DNA from: DATDCV01 sp036524155
GTDB taxonomy: Bacteria > Verrucomicrobiota > Verrucomicrobiia > Limisphaerales > UBA8199
NCBI GenBank assembly: GCA_036524155.1
Contig: DATDCV010000317.1
Coordinates: forward strand, 1 to 12,981
Reading direction: 5' to 3'
DNA: 12,981 nt
This document shows positions 5,043 through 12,981 of the stretch, piece by piece; position 1 is the first letter of the stretch; the number at the start of each line of letters is the position of its first letter. The position numbers and the translations under genes are program-made. The notes beneath the pieces are model-generated. The model saw only the letters and a program-made list of their open reading frames with translations, did not search any database and was not told the DNA's origin.

Positions 5043-7967
5043 CTAATTACTCTTGCTGGCGCCGGCCTCGGTCATCAGCCCACGCACCTGCGCCGGCGTG
5101 AGTGTCACCGCGGGCATAAACTTCGGGCTCCCCATGTATTGAAGCAGGCTGTGCAACATCTGTCGGGCGACAGGCCCGCCGCCGGTCTCCTCCAAGTCGA
5201 TGCTGGAGACGAGTAGTTTTCCCTGGCCGATCTTGGCCTCGAAGATCAAACCGAGTTTGTGGTTGGTGACCCAATCGTCGATGACCTGGACGATGGGGTG
5301 AAGATCGGCGGGGAGGTCATCGAGGATCATGGCGCCGGCACGGCTGACAAGGTACCACCATTGCCAGTTGCTGTGATAGTCCGTCGGGAAACGCGCGAGC
5401 GCTGGCGCCTTCGGCTCGCACAAAATGCCGAGCGTCGTCGGCGGCTGCCGCGCGGTCCAGGCGGTGTTCCAGAAAATACTCGAGAAACCAAGAGCGACCT
5501 TGGCGTGCGGGTCGTTCCTGACTCGGTGAGGGGGGAGGAGCAGCAAGGCTTTCCCGCCACTGGTCAGATCCTGGATGGCCTGGTCGTCCAAGTCGTGAAT
5601 CAGGGCGACACCATCAGGGGGTTCGACACTGACGGTTGGCGGATACACCCAAATGTCCCAGTCATTTCTGAACGAGGGCGGGGCGGAACTGCTGTTGGCG
5701 GCGATGTAAGAGCCCGGCCCGACGGTGACCATCAGTTTGTACCTCGAGGGTGCGGGGACCTGCTTCAGGTCGACGTTAATTCTGCCGAGGGCGATGCCGT
5801 TGCCAATAGTCAGGTCGAGGTTGGGCATTTTGCCGCTGGCGACGACGCGGCGGTCGTCATCCTCCAGCCGCCAGACTGTGGCCATGCCGGGCAGCGGCTG
5901 AGGTCCAAAATGGGCAACTTCGAGGTCCGCCTCCATTTGCTCGTCGGTGGTGAAGACGCGTTTGGCAAGACGGGCAAGGGGAACGGTGCTGTTGCAGAAG
6001 CGCTTGAACTCGGCCGGGCTGATGTAGCCTTTGGAATCCCAGAACGGGTCGAGCACGCCGACGAGCGCGGTGCCCTGGCCGGGAAAATCGTGCAGGTCAA
6101 GCAGCTCGAACCCGCCCATGCCGGGGGTACGTAGCGCGGATTCGATGTCTTCTTTGTAACAGAGGGCCTGGAGCTTGCCCGAAGCGAGCAGGAACTGGTG
6201 AGCGAGTTTTCCGAGGTGTCGGGCGTTAAGCGAATCCCTGAAAATCTCAAAGTTCTTCGGCTTCAAATAACCCTTGTATTTCCCGATTTCATCGAAGTTC
6301 GGGTAAACGCACCACTGGCCGATCTCGTGGCTGATAACAGGCACGTTCCGTTTTGAAATGTAGTCGCGGTAATCCGTGCGGGTCTCGGGCGGGAGCGCGT
6401 TGATGCGCGACTTGAGGCCGTCGCCCCAGGCCTGGATGCGCGGGTCGGGCGTCACATGGACCTGGTTTTCGGCCAACTGCGGCCAGCCCGAGCCGCTGGT
6501 CCAGAGGCGGCGAGGGTCTTTGGTCTTGTAATGCTCGACGTATTTCGCCAGGTAAGCATTCGCCTTGCTCCCGCCCGGCTCGTTGCCATAGGGCATGAGA
6601 ATGAACGATGGATGGTTGCCGTAGACCTTGAGGATGCGATCGGTTTCTTCGTAGACCCACTCATCCACCGGCTTGCCGTCGCCAAGCGTAGTCGACTGGT
6701 TGGCCCAGCAGGTCTCTACCTGAAAATAGAACCCGAGATGGTCGGCGGCGTCAAAGGCGGCGGCGGGTGGGCAATAAGAATGGAACCGGATCAGGTTCAA
6801 GCCGTGCGCTTTGGCGGTTTCGATCAGCCGCCGCCAGGACGCCGTGTCGGTCGGCGGATGGCCGGTCAGCGGGAAAATGCAGCATTCCAGTGTGCCGCGA
6901 ATGAACATCTTCTGGCCGTTCATCAGGAGCTGTGAGCCGGCGGCGGAAATCTCGCGGAACCCGAACGGTACTATCGTCCATTCATCGGAACCGGCGAGCA
7001 TGACTTCACAGTGAAACAGGGCGGGGCTGAATTCGTTCCAGGGTTTGGCGTTCGGCACGGGCAGTTCGATCTCGAATCGGCCGCCGTCCGCGCGCCAGGA
7101 AACCGGGAACTCGTGGCGCGCCGGTCCCGGGATGATGCCGCGCTCCACGGCTTCATCGACGCGCGCGACCAGGCTGCCGGCGCCAGCCTGGCCGGTGGCA
7201 TTGCCGATCGTGCCTTTCAACGTCACGGACTTGCTTGTGAGATGCGGGTAGACCTGTAGGTCATCGACCCAGAGCGGATTGGTCGCGCGGAGCGAGATTT
7301 CGCCGACGATCCCATTCCAATTGCCCTGGGTGTGATCCGAGACGCAGTGGGAATTGGCACCCAGGTCGACCACCATCCGGTTATCGACGCGAATGGTGAC
7401 GCGATGTTTGCCGGTGCTGAGGGCGGTGCCCAAGTCATATTCGTGAGGCGTTGAGAGGCTCCTGTTTGAGCCGAGGTCCCGGTCGTCGATCCAAACGCGG
7501 GTTTCCCAGTGCGGCCGTTCCAGCGTGAGCAGGATGCGCTTGCCTTTCCAGGCCTTCGGGATGTCGAGGTCGCGCTGGTACCAGGCGACACCGGCATAGT
7601 ACTTTTCGGGCTGGAGCCAAAAGGGGACCTTGAGGTTCCCGGGTTGGCGGTATTGGGCGTATTGCGGCGCGGTGAACCAGGACTTGTCAACGATGTCGCC
7701 TGTCCATTTGGTTTCGAGGGTGATGTCGTCGCCGACCCCCTGTGCAGGCAACGAACCGGGCAATGCTATTTTCTCCGCCAGGGACCGCTCGAACCATTTC
7801 TGGCCGATACCCTCGTCTGACCGGTCGAGCTCAAACCCCCACCGGCCGGCCAGGCTCCTGTAGAGAGTGTTGGGGCTGGCCACGGCGAGTGCGCCGAGGC
7901 TGAACCACAGGCCAAACCGGACGCTGAGGTAGAATGCCGGCTTCCAAATGGGCTCGCAGGATCTCAT
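5043..7967 (-). CDS. Exported glycoside hydrolase, GH2 (beta-galactosidase-like) clan
   Basis: This 974-residue enzyme most likely hydrolyses beta-glycosidic linkages outside the cytoplasm by the retaining mechanism of clan GH-A. From the N-terminus it has a signal peptide (about 1-31, hydrophobic core around 18-30), a jelly-roll sugar-binding domain (about 35-228, with VRVWID-like and GNWNGIVGEISL segments typical of GH2), an Ig-like sandwich (about 230-340), and a TIM barrel starting near IRGTLEC (356-362). Glu463 in YGNEPGG is the expected acid/base and Glu548 in ISHEIGQW the expected nucleophile; RFHSYCPP (394-401) is also typical. The last 200 residues or so resemble the amidotransferase-like beta-galactosidase accessory domains, but this is a weak call. 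The ATG at 7967 is chosen over a TTG at 8003 because it gives a normal signal peptide. The substrate is unknown; E. coli LacZ is only a distant relative. It lies 95 nt downstream of tyrA on the same strand. Confidence 0.85.
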   Translation of the reverse strand: MRSCEPIWKPAFYLSVRFGLWFSLGALAVASPNTLYRSLAGRWGFELDRSDEGIGQKWFERSLAEKIALPGSLPAQGVGDDITLETKWTGDIVDKSWFTAPQYAQYRQPGNLKVPFWLQPEKYYAGVAWYQRDLDIPKAWKGKRILLTLERPHWETRVWIDDRDLGSNRSLSTPHEYDLGTALSTGKHRVTIRVDNRMVVDLGANSHCVSDHTQGNWNGIVGEISLRATNPLWVDDLQVYPHLTSKSVTLKGTIGNATGQAGAGSLVARVDEAVERGIIPGPARHEFPVSWRADGGRFEIELPVPNAKPWNEFSPALFHCEVMLAGSDEWTIVPFGFREISAAGSQLLMNGQKMFIRGTLECCIFPLTGHPPTDTASWRRLIETAKAHGLNLIRFHSYCPPAAAFDAADHLGFYFQVETCWANQSTTLGDGKPVDEWVYEETDRILKVYGNHPSFILMPYGNEPGGSKANAYLAKYVEHYKTKDPRRLWTSGSGWPQLAENQVHVTPDPRIQAWGDGLKSRINALPPETRTDYRDYISKRNVPVISHEIGQWCVYPNFDEIGKYKGYLKPKNFEIFRDSLNARHLGKLAHQFLLASGKLQALCYKEDIESALRTPGMGGFELLDLHDFPGQGTALVGVLDPFWDSKGYISPAEFKRFCNSTVPLARLAKRVFTTDEQMEADLEVAHFGPQPLPGMATVWRLEDDDRRVVASGKMPNLDLTIGNGIALGRINVDLKQVPAPSRYKLMVTVGPGSYIAANSSSAPPSFRNDWDIWVYPPTVSVEPPDGVALIHDLDDQAIQDLTSGGKALLLLPPHRVRNDPHAKVALGFSSIFWNTAWTARQPPTTLGILCEPKAPALARFPTDYHSNWQWWYLVSRAGAMILDDLPADLHPIVQVIDDWVTNHKLGLIFEAKIGQGKLLVSSIDLEETGGGPVARQMLHSLLQYMGSPKFMPAVTLTPAQVRGLMTEAGASKSN

Positions 7968-8027
7968 GGAAACCAATGATGACAGCTTGACGCTGCAAGC
8001 CAAAGCTAAAAGCAGGTGAGGTCACGG

Positions 8028-8048
8028 GTTGCAGGCTGCAAGTTGCAG
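8028..8048. repeat. Three-unit heptamer tandem repeat
   Basis: Three consecutive 7-mers, GTTGCAG, GCTGCAA and GTTGCAG, lie in the 95-bp gap between the tyrA stop and the GH2 start. Units one and three are identical; the middle differs at two positions and also makes TTGCAG/CTGCAA self-complementary around one base. Another CGCTGCAAGC occurs at 7991-8000. The rest of the gap shows no convincing promoter or terminator. Confidence 0.5.
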
Positions 8049-8062
8049 TTTACCCGGCGGAG

Positions 8063-9247
8063 TCAAAACCGGTGCACGAGCTTCTCGACCAGGAAGGTGC
8101 TCTCGCGCAGCGCCTGTTCGCTGAAAGGGCCGAACCACTCGGCCACTTTCCGGAACCGGGCGGTGAACTCGGCTTTGTCGCCCCGCTCAATCAATGGCAA
8201 AGTTTGCTGCAGCGACGTGACAAAGTCCTTGAGCAAGGCCTGGCGGTCCGGCGAGGCGAAGATGATTTCGGCGTACAATTCGGGATCCTGGGCGAAGAGC
8301 CTGCCAACCATCGCCAACTCCAGCCGGTAAATAGGGCTCGAGAGTTCCAGGGTGCGGAAGATGGGAACCCGACGAGAGAAGAGAAACTGGCCAAAAGCAA
8401 ACGTCGCAAAGTGCCGCAGGGCCTGAACAATGCCCATTATCCGATCATGCTCTTCCGCGGGCGTCTCGACCAGCACGTTGCCCCATACCCTCAATTGCTC
8501 CAGCACCCACTCGCAAGCCTCCAATTGGCGTCCAGGCGTAACCACGATGATCTGCTTGTCCATGGTAGCAGTGGTGGGACCGAACAGCGGATGCAATCCC
8601 AACACCGGCCCACTGTAGGCGTTCAGCATCGCCCGCACCGGTTCGGTCTTTAGGCTGGTGATGTCGGCCAGGATGCAGCCGCGGGGCAGGTGCGGGGCGA
8701 TCCGGTTCGCAACCGCCGGGGTGACATCGATGGGAACCGCCAGGACGCAAAGGTCTACGTCGCGGGTGAGTTGCTCAACCTTCACCCAGTCATCGTGATC
8801 CAGGATGCGCACTTCGTAATCCGACTGAACGAACCAGCGTGCGAAAAACCGGCCCATGCTGCCGCGACCGCCCACGAGCAGCACCCGGCCGCCGGGCCTG
8901 ACACCTCTCCGGCCGAGCGTGACCAATTGGCCGACCCGGGAGTGTCGCAGCACCGTCCGGAACAGGTCTTCGATGTAGTCGGGGTCCAGGCCGGCCTCGA
9001 CGGCCTGCGCTCGACGCGTGGAGATCAGGTCCTCCTCGCGCGCGGGGTGGAACGTGGGCAGTTCATGCTTCTGCTTCAATTCAGCAATCCTTTCCACCAC
9101 GTGCCGTCGCTCCGACAGAAGCTTCACGACCTGCTGGTCGAGGGTGTCTATCTGGCCGCGGAGGTCATCGAGAGTCGCCTGGCTCAGCGCCGGCACGAAA
9201 GGCGCGCCGTGGGGTTTTTGGGGCGGTTGGGTTCTGCCTTTGCTCAT
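8063..9247 (-). CDS. tyrA: Fused chorismate mutase-prephenate dehydrogenase (T-protein)
   Basis: The enzyme converts chorismate to prephenate and then, with NAD, to 4-hydroxyphenylpyruvate for tyrosine synthesis. Of 394 residues, the first 22 or so are a Pro-rich, probably disordered tail. An AroQ-type chorismate mutase domain follows (about 24-105), with Arg30, Arg47 and Lys58 in positions expected for active-site residues. The dehydrogenase part has a Rossmann motif, VGGRGSMG (125-132), the catalytic-type His in GLHPLFGP (217-224, His219), and a C-terminal helical dimerisation domain with LSSPIYRLELAMVGRLFAQ (302-320). That last stretch matches my memory of the E. coli T-protein almost residue for residue. 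No ACT domain is present. The ATG at 9247 is chosen because it overlaps the upstream peptidase stop as ATGA and aligns with the start of the family; an in-frame extension to 9331 would lie inside the peptidase gene. Confidence 0.95.
   Translation of the reverse strand: MSKGRTQPPQKPHGAPFVPALSQATLDDLRGQIDTLDQQVVKLLSERRHVVERIAELKQKHELPTFHPAREEDLISTRRAQAVEAGLDPDYIEDLFRTVLRHSRVGQLVTLGRRGVRPGGRVLLVGGRGSMGRFFARWFVQSDYEVRILDHDDWVKVEQLTRDVDLCVLAVPIDVTPAVANRIAPHLPRGCILADITSLKTEPVRAMLNAYSGPVLGLHPLFGPTTATMDKQIIVVTPGRQLEACEWVLEQLRVWGNVLVETPAEEHDRIMGIVQALRHFATFAFGQFLFSRRVPIFRTLELSSPIYRLELAMVGRLFAQDPELYAEIIFASPDRQALLKDFVTSLQQTLPLIERGDKAEFTARFRKVAEWFGPFSEQALRESTFLVEKLVHRF
9244..9247 (-). promoter_or_regulatory. 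ATGA stop-start overlap (translational coupling site)
   Basis: Read on the minus strand, the bases are ATGA: the tyrA ATG occupies 9247-9245 and the M28 peptidase TGA occupies 9246-9244. Such 4-base overlaps usually mean the downstream gene is translated by ribosomes finishing the upstream one. This decides the tyrA start and argues strongly for a shared mRNA. Confidence 0.8.
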
Positions 9248-10941
9248 GGTGAACGCGGGATTGGGGCGTTGGCTTTGAATTCGCTTCCGGGCTTCCACAT
9301 CGGGCGCACGCTGGACTGGGCAACGTTCCATCCGACCTGGAACAGCAGTCGCAGGTCCTCTACCGCTCCCGAAAGATCCCAGTCGGGCTGGACGTTGTCG
9401 CCAGGCTTGTGGTAGCTCCGGGTGACAAATTCTTCCGCTTTCCTAACGCCAAAATCCGGCGGTTTGCCCAGGTAGTTTGTGCCGGATTTGAAGTACAGCG
9501 CTGGAACACCGACTTTCACGAACTCGAAATGGTCGGAGCGAAAGAAATAGCCTCGCTCGGGCGTATCCTCGGGTTCGAGGACGCGGCCTTGCGCCGCTGC
9601 CGCCCGGCCCAACAGGTCTTCCAGAGTGGAATTGCCGGCCCCGATTACCTGGACGTCCGCCGTCCGACCCCAAACGTTCAAGCCGTCCATGTTCAGATCA
9701 GCAACCGTGTTCGCTAGAGGGTAAGGCGGGTGTGCGGCATAGTATCGGGAGCCCAGCAACCCTTTCTCTTCCGCGGTCACTGACAGAAAGAGTATGCTGC
9801 GCTTCGGCGGCAGCGAGAGCTTACGAAATGCGCGCGCCAGCTCGATCAGGCCGGCAACCCCACTGGCATTGTCCACCGCGCCATGATAAACCGGGTCGCC
9901 CGGCAACCCCGCATCTCGCCCCAGATGGTCCCAGTGCGCGGTGTAAATCACCTGTTGCTCGCGCAACCTTCCGCTCGACCCCTCCAGCCGCGCGACGAAA
10001 TTCCGCGACGTCGCCTGGCGGATCTTGTTCTTGACTGAGAACGAAGCTTTGAGTCCCAACGGGATCGGTTTGAGATCCTTGCTGGTTGCGCGTTGCTTAA
10101 GCGTTTGAAAATCAAATCCGGCGGCCGCGCAGAGTTTCCCGGCCCATTCCTCGGTCAACCAGCCTTCAATTGCCGTGCGAGACAGGTTCTTGTCCGGGGC
10201 TTGGAGGTCGAAATTTTCTTTGGAATTGCTGTCGACGACCACGCCCCACGGATAGCCCGCCAGCGCTTGTTCGTGGACGATGATAGCCGCGGCGGCGCCT
10301 TTGCGGGCGGCCTCCTCGAATTTATACGTCCAGCGTCCGTAGTAGGTCATCGCCCGGCCCTTGAACATCGACGCATCGAGCCGGCCTGCGTCGATGGGAT
10401 CGGGCACCTGGGGATCGTTGATCAGCACCAGGATCGTTTTCCCGCGAAGCTCCGCGCCCTTGAAATCGTCCCAGCCATACTCGGGCGCTTCCACGCCGTA
10501 GCCGGCAAACACGACCTCGGAGTCCTGGACGCTGACCTCCGGCACCAGGCGTTTGGACCACACGACACAATCCTCGGGCATCTTTGGCACGAGTTCGCTT
10601 CCGGCAACCTTAAAGCCCGCGGCACGGTTTTCCGCTGTGATCCCCACCAGCGGCACCTCTTGCACCCACGAGCCATCCGGGTTGCCCGGGCGCAAGCCCA
10701 GGGCGCGGAACTGTTCGGTGAGCCAGTTGATTGTCTGTTCCTCACCGCGGGATGCCGGCGCGCGTCCCTCGAAGTCCTCCGACGCCAGCACCTTGATGTT
10801 CCGCAGCAACTCCCCGGCATTTATGGTGCCCAGCGCAGGGCGAATCGCACGCGGGGGCGGTTCGCCCGCCGGCACAGGAGCCGCCGAATTCCTCAACGGC
10901 AACAGGGCGAGTCCCCCAAGCATGAAAACAAGCGCGCGCAT
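9244..10941 (-). CDS. Exported M28-family zinc peptidase with PA-like insert
   Basis: This 565-residue protein is a secreted or periplasmic di-zinc aminopeptidase-type enzyme. A signal peptide is clear at 1-20 (MRALVFMLGGLALLPL start). A PA-like insert covers about 120-290, with YGWDDFKGAELRGKTILVL (155-173) typical of it. The catalytic domain holds the metal set: His336 and Asp338 in AHWDHLG, Asp357 in GAVDNASG, Glu391-Glu392 in TAEEKG, Asp419 in NMDG and His511 in YHKPGDN. All expected ligands are intact. A further in-frame ATG at 10998 would leave only 17 nt after the thiE stop but adds 19 residues before the signal peptide; neither start has a good ribosome site, and I prefer 10941 for the signal peptide. 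The stop overlaps the tyrA start by 4 nt. Specific substrates cannot be inferred. Confidence 0.92.
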   Translation of the reverse strand: MRALVFMLGGLALLPLRNSAAPVPAGEPPPRAIRPALGTINAGELLRNIKVLASEDFEGRAPASRGEEQTINWLTEQFRALGLRPGNPDGSWVQEVPLVGITAENRAAGFKVAGSELVPKMPEDCVVWSKRLVPEVSVQDSEVVFAGYGVEAPEYGWDDFKGAELRGKTILVLINDPQVPDPIDAGRLDASMFKGRAMTYYGRWTYKFEEAARKGAAAAIIVHEQALAGYPWGVVVDSNSKENFDLQAPDKNLSRTAIEGWLTEEWAGKLCAAAGFDFQTLKQRATSKDLKPIPLGLKASFSVKNKIRQATSRNFVARLEGSSGRLREQQVIYTAHWDHLGRDAGLPGDPVYHGAVDNASGVAGLIELARAFRKLSLPPKRSILFLSVTAEEKGLLGSRYYAAHPPYPLANTVADLNMDGLNVWGRTADVQVIGAGNSTLEDLLGRAAAAQGRVLEPEDTPERGYFFRSDHFEFVKVGVPALYFKSGTNYLGKPPDFGVRKAEEFVTRSYHKPGDNVQPDWDLSGAVEDLRLLFQVGWNVAQSSVRPMWKPGSEFKANAPIPRSP

Positions 10942-11015
10942 CGGTTCGTAAATGCCGGCAGCGTATCCGGAATTCCAGAACGAGTAAACACTGCCCATCC
11001 CGTGGAGATCAGGTG

Positions 11016-11651
11016 CTACAGCCGGTCTTTAAACGCCCGGCAGGCCGCGGAAACGTCCTCAGCAGTCAGGATCGCCGAGACAACACAGATGCGGCGAGCG
11101 CCGGCGGCGAGCACCTCGCCGAGGTTTTCGAGGGTGATGCCCCCGATCGCGAACCAGGGAATGCTCACGTTCCGCTCCGCCCAGCGTACGTATTCGACGG
11201 TGACGGGTATGGCGCCGGCCTTGGTCGGTGTGGCGTAGATTGGGCCCACGCCGATGTAGTCGGGGCGAACGGCCAGGGCCCGCGTGGCCTGGTCCTGGTC
11301 GTGCGTGCTCAAACCCAACCGGACCCCATGGCACCGGGCGCGCATTTCGGAGGGGCTCAAATGGCCGTCGCCGAAAAAGTCTTCCTGCCCAAGGTGGCAG
11401 AACTCCGCCCCGACCTTGGCGGCGACTTCCGGCCAGTCATTGATCACTAGCGGCACCCCGGCCGCGCGTGTGACCGGTAGAATCGCCTCGGCCATCCGTT
11501 GGATCTCCCCGGCCCCGGAATGTTTGGCGCGGAGCTGGATGATGTCGGCGCCGCCGTCGCAGAGTTGCCGGGCTAAGTCGTCCGGCTTGCGGCCCCGCGA
11601 GTAGGTGGTGTCGACGAAAGCGTAAAGTTTGCAGTCTGACAGCGGCTTCAT
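11016..11651 (-). CDS. thiE: Thiamine-phosphate synthase
   Basis: ThiE joins hydroxymethylpyrimidine diphosphate and the thiazole phosphate to give thiamine phosphate in the cytoplasm. The 211 residues match the normal length. Family motifs run in order along the TIM barrel: IIQLRAKH (37-44) with Gln39, Arg41 and Lys43; VINDW (69-73); CHLGQED (85-91); GLSTHDQDQA (113-122); DYIGVGPIYATPTKAG (131-146); and WFAIGGITLENL (166-177), followed by VVSAI (190-194). The usual Arg of the VINDR motif is Trp73 here, a small departure. The ATG at 11651 is chosen because it starts right at the family N-terminus; longer in-frame sequence lies inside the upstream gene. It begins 7 nt after the S9 peptidase stop, with GGAAA just before the ATG as a weak ribosome site. 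No TPP riboswitch is visible, and no other thi gene is present. Confidence 0.95.
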   Translation of the reverse strand: MKPLSDCKLYAFVDTTYSRGRKPDDLARQLCDGGADIIQLRAKHSGAGEIQRMAEAILPVTRAAGVPLVINDWPEVAAKVGAEFCHLGQEDFFGDGHLSPSEMRARCHGVRLGLSTHDQDQATRALAVRPDYIGVGPIYATPTKAGAIPVTVEYVRWAERNVSIPWFAIGGITLENLGEVLAAGARRICVVSAILTAEDVSAACRAFKDRL

Positions 11652-11658
11652 TTTCCGG

Positions 11659-12981
11659 CTACTGAAACAGCCAACGGGATCCGTCGATGCCAAGCTCATG
11701 GAACAGGAACGAATAGACGTCGGCCTGTTGGGCGATGCGCTCCTTGAGAGACGTGCCGATGCCGTGACCGGCGCTGGCAGTGCTCCGAAAGAGGATCGGG
11801 TGCTCGGAACCGGTGGCAGCCTGCAACTCGGCGGCCATTTTACGGGACTGGGCCGGGTTGACCCGGCCATCGTTGTCTCCCGTTAAGAGGAAGACCGCCG
11901 GGTATTTGACCCCCTGGCGGACTTGGTGATAGGGCGAATAGGCGTAAAGGGCTTTGAACTGCTCCGGGTCCTTAACCGTGCCGAACTCGGTCACGTTGAA
12001 CTGGCCGTTGGGATCGAGTTCCACCCGCAGCATGTCGTAGATGCCCACGTGCGACACGACCGCGCGCGCCAGGTCGGGCCGCTGCGTCAAAAACGCCCCC
12101 ATCAGCAGGCCGCCATTGCTGCCGCCTTCAACCGCGAGTTTCCCGGGGCTGGTGTAGCGGCGCTGGACGAGGTGCTCGGCCGCGGCGATGAAATCGTTGA
12201 ACACATTCTGTTTGCGCGTCAGGTTCCCAGCCTTGTGCCATTCCTCGCCGTATTCGCCTCCGCCTCGAAGGTTCGCGACCGCATAAACGCCCCCCGCATC
12301 AAGCCAGATGCGGCGAGTGGAATCGAAACCCGGGGTCATACTCACCCCATAGCCGCCGTAGGCGTAAAGCAGCGCCGGGTTCTGGCCATTCAGTTTCAGT
12401 CCCTTCTTCCGCAGAATATTGAGCGGCACCTTCGTGCCGTCCTTGGAGACCGCAAATTCGCGCACTACTTCGACGTCCTCGAAGCTGACGGGCGAGGTCA
12501 TATATAGCGCCGTGCGCCGGACCTGCCCTTGTGAAGGGCTGAAGGTGTACCAGGCGAAAGGTTGCAGGTAGCTGGCGTTGCCAAACACCAGCGTGGCTCC
12601 CTCCCAGCAATTCAGCCCGGCCACCGCGGACACAGGCAAAATGGGTATTTGCCTTCCACGCGAGCTCGAGTTCGGAAAATCCAATAACTCCGAGGGCCCG
12701 CCGACAAGGTCGGAGACGTACAAGCCGCTCTCGTGCGGGGCGAAATCCTGGACGACGCCTTTGCGCTTGGGCACGACCACCGTTGCCTTTGCCAGGTCAG
12801 GCGCCGCGAGCGCGAGGCGCAGGATCTTGCCGTGCGGTGCCTGGTTTTTCGACACCAGGTAAAGCGCGTCGCCGCCGCCGAACTTGGCCACCTTCACCCC
12901 ATCCTCGAAGCGCGTGATCTGCCGCCAATTCCCCGATGCATCGCGGAGGTAGTGAGCGAAATCGCCGCCGTCGCCGTTGGC
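11659..12981 (-). CDS. Prolyl oligopeptidase family S9 serine peptidase (partial)
   Basis: The frame is open to the window edge, so the N-terminus is missing and 440 C-terminal residues are seen. The GTG at 12897 is only an internal Val codon; the upstream sequence continues in frame (DGGDFAHYLRD). Residues up to about 165 are the end of the beta-propeller that gates access to the active site. The alpha/beta-hydrolase domain follows, with LLYAYGGYGV, ANLRGGGEYGEEW and the triad: Ser288 in GGSNGGLLMG, Asp371 in GDNDGRVNP and His406 in SAGHGIG. The layout and triad spacing are those of S9A prolyl oligopeptidase, which cuts short peptides after proline. Full-length relatives are near 700 residues, so roughly 250-280 residues are missing. 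Whether it is exported cannot be judged without the N-terminus. It stands first among the visible genes of the minus-strand cluster, 7 nt before thiE. Confidence 0.94.
   Translation of the reverse strand, partial: ANGDGGDFAHYLRDASGNWRQITRFEDGVKVAKFGGGDALYLVSKNQAPHGKILRLALAAPDLAKATVVVPKRKGVVQDFAPHESGLYVSDLVGGPSELLDFPNSSSRGRQIPILPVSAVAGLNCWEGATLVFGNASYLQPFAWYTFSPSQGQVRRTALYMTSPVSFEDVEVVREFAVSKDGTKVPLNILRKKGLKLNGQNPALLYAYGGYGVSMTPGFDSTRRIWLDAGGVYAVANLRGGGEYGEEWHKAGNLTRKQNVFNDFIAAAEHLVQRRYTSPGKLAVEGGSNGGLLMGAFLTQRPDLARAVVSHVGIYDMLRVELDPNGQFNVTEFGTVKDPEQFKALYAYSPYHQVRQGVKYPAVFLLTGDNDGRVNPAQSRKMAAELQAATGSEHPILFRSTASAGHGIGTSLKERIAQQADVYSFLFHELGIDGSRWLFQ

Noticed and set aside
5259..6134. Open frame of 291 codons antisense to the GH2 gene
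   Set aside because: The GH2 frame is strongly supported; the antisense peptide is Gly/Asp-rich without motifs.
10093..11238. Long open frame (381 codons) antisense to the M28 peptidase and thiE
   Set aside because: It crosses two well-supported genes on the other strand and has low-complexity Arg/His-rich sequence typical of a shadow.
11652..11658. TPP riboswitch before thiE
   Set aside because: Only 7 nt separate thiE from the upstream gene, so there is no room for one there.
11652..11870. N-terminal extension of ThiE
   Set aside because: It overlaps the end of the S9 peptidase gene in another frame and is low-complexity; ThiE motifs start right after the ATG at 11651.

Overview
The window reads as ordinary chromosome from a GC-rich, Gram-negative-type heterotroph. 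The best guess is a Verrucomicrobiota soil or freshwater lineage (Pedosphaera/Limisphaera-like). That guess rests on the mix of genes (Tat-exported nucleoside-hydrolase-like protein, large exported GH2 enzyme, EF-P with an Asn-tipped loop, exported S9 and M28 peptidases), the scarcity of strong Shine-Dalgarno sequences and the style of the intergenic palindromes. It was not confirmed by a database search. No tRNA, rRNA, CRISPR array, transposase, integrase or phage gene was seen, and no intergenic stretch exceeds 300 bases.

Left part, 1-5013. A palindromic interspersed repeat near the left edge precedes a plus-strand gene for an exported nucleoside-hydrolase-like protein (254-1261). The gene for elongation factor P follows (1348-1905). 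A convergent minus-strand PfkB-family sugar kinase (2047-3096) ends opposite efp, and the gap holds two hairpins. The kinase shares a 141-bp divergent intergenic region with ptsI (3238-5013), enzyme I of the phosphotransferase system. No HPr or EII gene is in view.

Right part, 5043-12981. Everything is on the minus strand. Read in transcription order it is: an S9 prolyl oligopeptidase whose N-terminus lies beyond the right edge, thiE (thiamine-phosphate synthase), an exported M28 zinc peptidase with a PA-type insert, tyrA (fused chorismate mutase-prephenate dehydrogenase), and a large exported GH2-type glycoside hydrolase. The first four are very tightly packed (7-nt gap, short gap, ATGA overlap) and are probably one operon. 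The GH2 gene is 95 nt further on and may belong to the same transcript or have its own promoter. It converges with ptsI across a perfect 8-bp hairpin.

Together the genes fit a life of polymer and peptide scavenging: extracytoplasmic glycosidase, peptidases and a nucleoside-hydrolase-like enzyme, with PEP-dependent phosphotransfer and a sugar kinase on the cytoplasmic side, and thiamine and tyrosine biosynthesis embedded among them. I see no new multi-gene defence or mobile system. The points most worth a second look are the EF-P loop tip without Lys or Arg at the modification site, the T-protein-type TyrA closely resembling that of gammaproteobacteria, its translational coupling to an exported peptidase, and the altered active site of the nucleoside-hydrolase-like protein.
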